From NCBI GenBank assembly GCA_016801885.1, contig CM028889.1, positions 23,442,001 through 23,506,000 on the forward strand: a stretch of DNA of 64,000 nucleotides. Reading direction: 5' to 3'. Both the position numbers and the translations under genes were made by a program. Position 1 is the first letter of the stretch. Every line of letters begins with the position of its first letter. Source of the stretch: Toxotes chatareus (lineage: Eukaryota > Chordata > Actinopteri > Toxotidae). The notes under the pieces are model-generated. The model was given only the letters and a program-made list of their open reading frames with translations, was not told the origin of the DNA and searched no databases. Of this stretch, positions 60,353 to 64,000 are shown piece by piece.

Positions 60353-61167
60353 GTCAGGGTGCAAACCGACGCTTCCCTTTTGATTTTTGTTTTAAAATAT
60401 TTGTATAGAAAACAACCACATACTGTGACGCCTTCTGAAGTAGACAGTGCAGTGCTACTAGTTACTAGTTACAGCTGGTATGAAGTCACACGCCGCGAGA
60501 GAGCGATTGCGGACATGCTTATCATTACACACTGTAATTAATTCATCCCTAACAGATGGAAGCTGGCCTTTCTCTGTCCCGCGGAGCTCGCCTCACCCAC
60601 ACCCTCCAGTCTCCGTGGGAGATAGCAAGCCAGTGGGTGGGCCCGAGAGAGGTGTACCCTGAGGAGACCCCAGAGCTGGCTGCTGTGCTCACTGCCCTCA
60701 GCACGGCCAGGATAGAACGAGCGGATGTGGGCTATAAGGGCACTCAGCTCAAAGCCCTGCTGGTGCTAGATGGGGGACAGAAAGTGGTCTTTAAACCCAA
60801 AAGGTCGGCAACGGTAAAAATGGGGTTACATACGTGTACGTTTGAGAGTGATTCATCTTTTTAATTTTTGTACTCTCCGCCCTCTCTCAGGTATAACAGA
60901 GACTATGTTGTTGAAGGCGAGCCGTACGCAGGCTACGACAGACACAACGCAGAAGTGGCGGCTTTTCACTTGGATAGGTGGGTAGGCGTCGCCATTTCGG
61001 CGTCTGAAGTTTGTTCTTACAGACTCTGTGATCTGTCATCTCCTGTCCTCTCTGCAGGATCCTGGGGTTCAGGAGAGCACCTCTTGTGGTGGGGCGATAC
61101 GTCAACCTGCGAACAGAGATTAAACCTGTGGCCACAGACCAGCTGCTGAGCACCTTCCTCATGCAGG
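60224..61167 (+). CDS. fam20b: Glycosaminoglycan xylosylkinase FAM20B (5' part, cut by the window end)
   Basis: Four coding exons (60224-60352, 60556-60803, 60891-60977, 61058-61167) give the first 191 codons; human FAM20B is about 409 aa. Residues about 7-26 (MVVLCAVLLLLGLAKIFLLD) are a type II signal anchor after a basic MKLKQR, placing the enzyme in the Golgi lumen. The kinase N-lobe shows VGYKGTQLKALLVLDGGQ, VVFKPKR with the ATP-binding Lys, and EGEPYAGYDRHNAEVAAFHL. FAM20B phosphorylates xylose in the proteoglycan linkage tetrasaccharide, which regulates glycosaminoglycan chain elongation. The catalytic C-lobe, including the HRD-like and metal-binding residues, is beyond the last exon seen here. 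The final exon ends in phase 1 (FLMQ plus G), where human continues with GNNTCFYGKC; no such sequence occurs before 64000. Confidence 0.95.
60556..60803 (+). CDS. fam20b: fam20b coding exon 2
   Basis: 248 nt between ccctaacag and AAAAG|gtcggc. It contains THTLQSPWEIASQWVGPREV, YPEETPEL, ADVGYKGTQLKALLVLDGG and QKVVFKPKR. Confidence 0.96.
60891..60977 (+). CDS. fam20b: fam20b coding exon 3
   Basis: 87 nt between cctctctcag and GATAG|gtgggt. It reads YNRDYVVEGEPYAGYDRHNA then EVAAFHLDR. The preceding intron is only 87 bp. Confidence 0.96.
61058..61167 (+). CDS. fam20b: fam20b coding exon 4
   Basis: 110 nt between tctctgcag and CAGG|gtcagt. It reads ILGFRRAPLVVGRYVNLRTE then IKPVATDQLLSTFLMQ, near-identical to human until the last two residues. 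Confidence 0.95.
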
Positions 61168-62520
61168 GTCAGTTTCAGTCCACTCTTTTTTTTCTTCTCC
61201 CGCTGTCTCCAGTAACATTCTAGTAAGACGTGCGTGTTTCCAGACATCCCAGAGTGAGAGTGGGGTGTTTTCACCCTGTCTATTGGTCTCTCCCTCTGTC
61301 TCACTGACATCTCCCGTCTTTTTCTCTTGGTTTATCAGGGAACACTCTAGACCAGGATATGCCCTTCCATGCCTGTTTGGTGAGGGTGTGGCACCGCACA
61401 GTTAATACAGTGTAATCACATCAAGTCAAGGTTATGCTTTTGACAGACATGTTTGTCAAGAGAGAAAAAAATAGAGAACAATAGAATACGTTTCAATACT
61501 CCTGTGTTGTGATAGATATCTATCAAAGTTAGATGGTGCTAGGGATCCCCTCTCTGCAATAAACATTACCCTTCTTTGAAGGGGAACTCTCTTTTTACAC
61601 ACAAAGGTCAAGTTATCAGTTAGTCATGGGGTATACTGCTCAAGGTGTGAAAACGGTTGCCTAATGCACTCTGGTCAAACTGTCGAAAGTGTGAGAAAAT
61701 AATTCCCCATGGTGTCATCGGGTTTTAATGAAAAGATGTTTTTGGTTGCGTTTTGGGAAATTTAGGATTCAGTTTCTTTTTTCAGAGCGTGACCCACACA
61801 GGGGACTAAAATTCAGGCTTCTGCTACTTCAGCTCTGACCGTTCTTCTCTTTCATCTGCCTGTTTTGAGTCCCAGTAAATTCACGGCAGTGTAATTCTGA
61901 ATCACTGAAATATTCCTTTAAGGCTGTGTCAGAGAGATGTTGATTCAATCCTGTCATCATTTTTGTGTTGTCAAGCTCTCATTAAGGTCGACAGTATGAC
62001 TGTGAATGTTTCTGCCATCTGAGATTTTTCTTTGCTGCTTATATCGTAGTAGCTTTCCCTTAAATATCTCTGGGCTAAAATAGGCATGACTCTAATATTT
62101 TATTTATTTATTTTTTTTGGTTTTAATTTTTATCAATTTGATGATATGCCTACATTTGCCAGGCGTTGATATTTTATCCAAAAAAAGTTCAGACTTGATT
62201 CTCCAGAAAAACTCTCACTTGTCTTATGTCATAGTAAATATTTGGGGATTTTGGAGCGCCAACTTGACACTTGATGACAGCAGACTGGACTCTAGAGAAA
62301 ATGATAAGTTGATTAGTTGAAAAGATAATTGTCACATTAATTGATAATGAAAATAATTCTTATTTTATTGATATTGATATCGTTGTTGTTGCAGTGAAAA
62401 CTAATATTAACTGACGTGGTCCCGGTGAAGACAAACCGGATCTCTGTGTCCCATGTAGATCAATGCTGTAATGATTCAGCTGGCATTACAGATACCATCT
62501 GTACTGCATCTTTCTGTCAC

Positions 62521-62713
62521 TGTTAAAGGTTAAAGTCAGGACCACTCCCTGTCTTTGCAGCTGCACTTTGTATGCAGTTAACCCATCAGCTGATGGTGTG
62601 TTGATGCTGTGGTGATGCATCTGACCTTACACGTCAGCTGTACAGTCACCGTTGCACACTGGCATGTTAAAGGTTAAAGTGAGCAGGACCACCCCCTGTC
62701 TTGCACTTTTAGC
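62521..62713. repeat. Imperfect direct repeat pair
   Basis: The segment at 62521-62570 (tgttaaaggttaaagtcagg, then accactccctgtcttt, then gcacttt) recurs at 62665-62713 with small indels, 144 bp apart. Confidence 0.7.
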
Positions 62714-63384
62714 CCATGTTGTCATCATCGTGTGAGAGTTTGGTTTTTCCTTTGTCACGCTGAAGATTTTTTTTTTTTTGTGTGTGTGTGTGTGTATGTT
62801 TTTTAAGGTTTGTGTCTTATTTTATCCGGCTGTTAAGAATCACACATAACATGTCTGTTCTTTAAGTTTCCTGATGTTTAAACCATCCGTCATTTAGCGC
62901 CAATCAGTGTTTATGAGTCATCTGTGTAACGGCCTTTGCCATTGTGGTTTTTACAGCCACTATCATTGCACCAATAAACAGCTACAGGGATGCTTGGCTT
63001 TGGAAATATATGACTGAGAGATTTCTATCTTCACACCAGTGAAACTACAATGGTGAACAAAACTTTGTTTGTCCCGCTAACAGCTTTGAAACATGACATT
63101 TAAAAATTCAACAGAAACATGTCTTCCAGAAAAGGTGTCCTTTGGATTAACCACAGACTGAAACTACTGACTGACAGTAGCTGAGAAAATATTCATCCCT
63201 GACTAATGAGGTGTGCGAGATATTTGCTTTACAGCAGCACAATCTACAACCTCATCAGCGATTATCTTCACACCTGTTCACTCTTGATCTGAACGTTCAG
63301 AGTGCAACATTTATGATATCTAATGCTGAGTTGACATATTACATAATTTTCTGGGTTCTTGTCATAACTGATAAGGAGCCGGAG

Positions 63385-63530
63385 GGGTGTTTCATAAAGG
63401 CGTGTCTTACTGTGACAAACAATCATGTTTGTTAAAGCACGAGTTTAACAAACCGAACCAGGGTTCATCTGTTTCGTCAAGTCAGCTCAGAACTGAACCA
63501 AGACAAAATCAGGTGTGAGAGCTCAAGCAC
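63385..63530. repeat. Possible degenerate palindromic fish MITE
   Basis: The words gtgtttcataaaggcgtg and a perfect inverted repeat (gtttgttaaa at 63427, tttaacaaac at 63444), followed by aactgaacc words, resemble the 'tgtttcataaagc..' class of fish repeats I know. Heavily decayed and without clear ends. Confidence 0.3.
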
Positions 63531-64000
63531 AGATTACATCAATTTACAGTGGGGTAAAAAAACAGACATAAATAAGACAGAACTGAAATGCACATATACC
63601 ACTGGAAATGAAATATTATAACAGAGAGGGACAAAATCAGTGAAATAAACAAAACAAAAAAAGAACTTTTGGCAGCATGTTGTGGAGCGTCAGTTCACAC
63701 TGACACTGACAAGCAGAGTCAAATTGAGATTGTCTCTAAATAATCTATTAGCCCTCCGGTGCTCTCTATGTAATCGCATGTTTTTGGGTTCAAATTCAGT
63801 GTGAGCAATAGGACCGTACATTGAAATGTACAGTCCTGGTCAATATTATTGACTAACCTGAACTTCAAGTACAGAACTCAGAATATCTTCAGTGATAAAT
63901 GCTAATACACCAACTCTAGATAACCAGAATTCTTTTTTTTTACTGTCCAACGTTACTGAACAAAATGAAAAAATAAAAACTTTCCTAATAGTTAAACAAC

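Larger units (their letters stand above)
61168..64000 (+). other. fam20b intron 4, continuing past the window
   Basis: 2.8 kb with no fam20b kinase exon recognised. It contains a 41-nt exon-like segment (61339-61379), an imperfect direct repeat (62521-62570 and 62665-62713), a GT patch near 62780-62795 and a 10-bp perfect inverted repeat (63427-63453). Confidence 0.75.

Overview
The window is vertebrate genomic DNA, most likely from a ray-finned (teleost) fish. The evidence is compact multi-exon genes with GT..AG introns, very dense (CA)n/(TG)n microsatellites, a GGTTAG-rich dispersed repeat that I recognise from fish genomes, and exons whose translations closely match known vertebrate proteins. 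There are no bacterial operons, CRISPR arrays or rRNA genes, and I recognised no tRNA gene. Almost all of the six-frame open reading frames outside the exons below are chance frames or microsatellite translations.

Three protein-coding genes can be reconstructed exon by exon with compatible splice phases. (1) ralgps2 (+ strand, coding 9954-53471) has 19 coding exons giving 586 aa: a CDC25-type RalGEF domain, a PxxP linker and a C-terminal PH domain. Its 3' UTR probably runs to a poly(A) signal at 57523. (2) angptl1 (- strand, coding 35028-29429) has five coding exons giving 487 aa: signal peptide, coiled coil and fibrinogen-like domain. It lies wholly inside the 22.5-kb ralgps2 intron between 24764 and 47285. 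(3) fam20b (+ strand) starts at the right-hand side with a probable non-coding exon ending at 58917 and coding exons from 60224. The first 191 codons of this glycosaminoglycan xylosylkinase are present; the rest lies beyond position 64000.

Layout: 1-9882 is 5' UTR/intron territory of ralgps2, with a good candidate non-coding exon at 7602-7711 and a degenerate MITE-like element at 6843-7153. The RalGEF exons are at 9.9-24.8 kb. The large host intron with angptl1 spans 24.8-47.3 kb. The linker and PH exons are at 47.3-53.5 kb. A repeat-rich 3' UTR fills 53.5-57.5 kb, followed by a short intergenic gap and the fam20b 5' end.

The order ralgps2 (with nested antisense angptl1) then fam20b matches what I recall of human 1q25, and the nested arrangement is mirrored by the human RALGPS1/ANGPTL2 pair. 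This identifies the locus as the RALGPS2/ANGPTL1 copy. The three products act separately: Ral GTPase activation at membranes, a secreted angiopoietin-like factor, and Golgi proteoglycan linker phosphorylation. What links them is conserved genomic architecture, not a shared pathway. The most interesting non-coding signals are a pair of CTCF-like motifs in convergent orientation around the ralgps2/angptl1 unit, overlapping upstream ORFs at the ralgps2 start codon, and a roughly 240-bp TG/CG repeat in the ralgps2 3' UTR.
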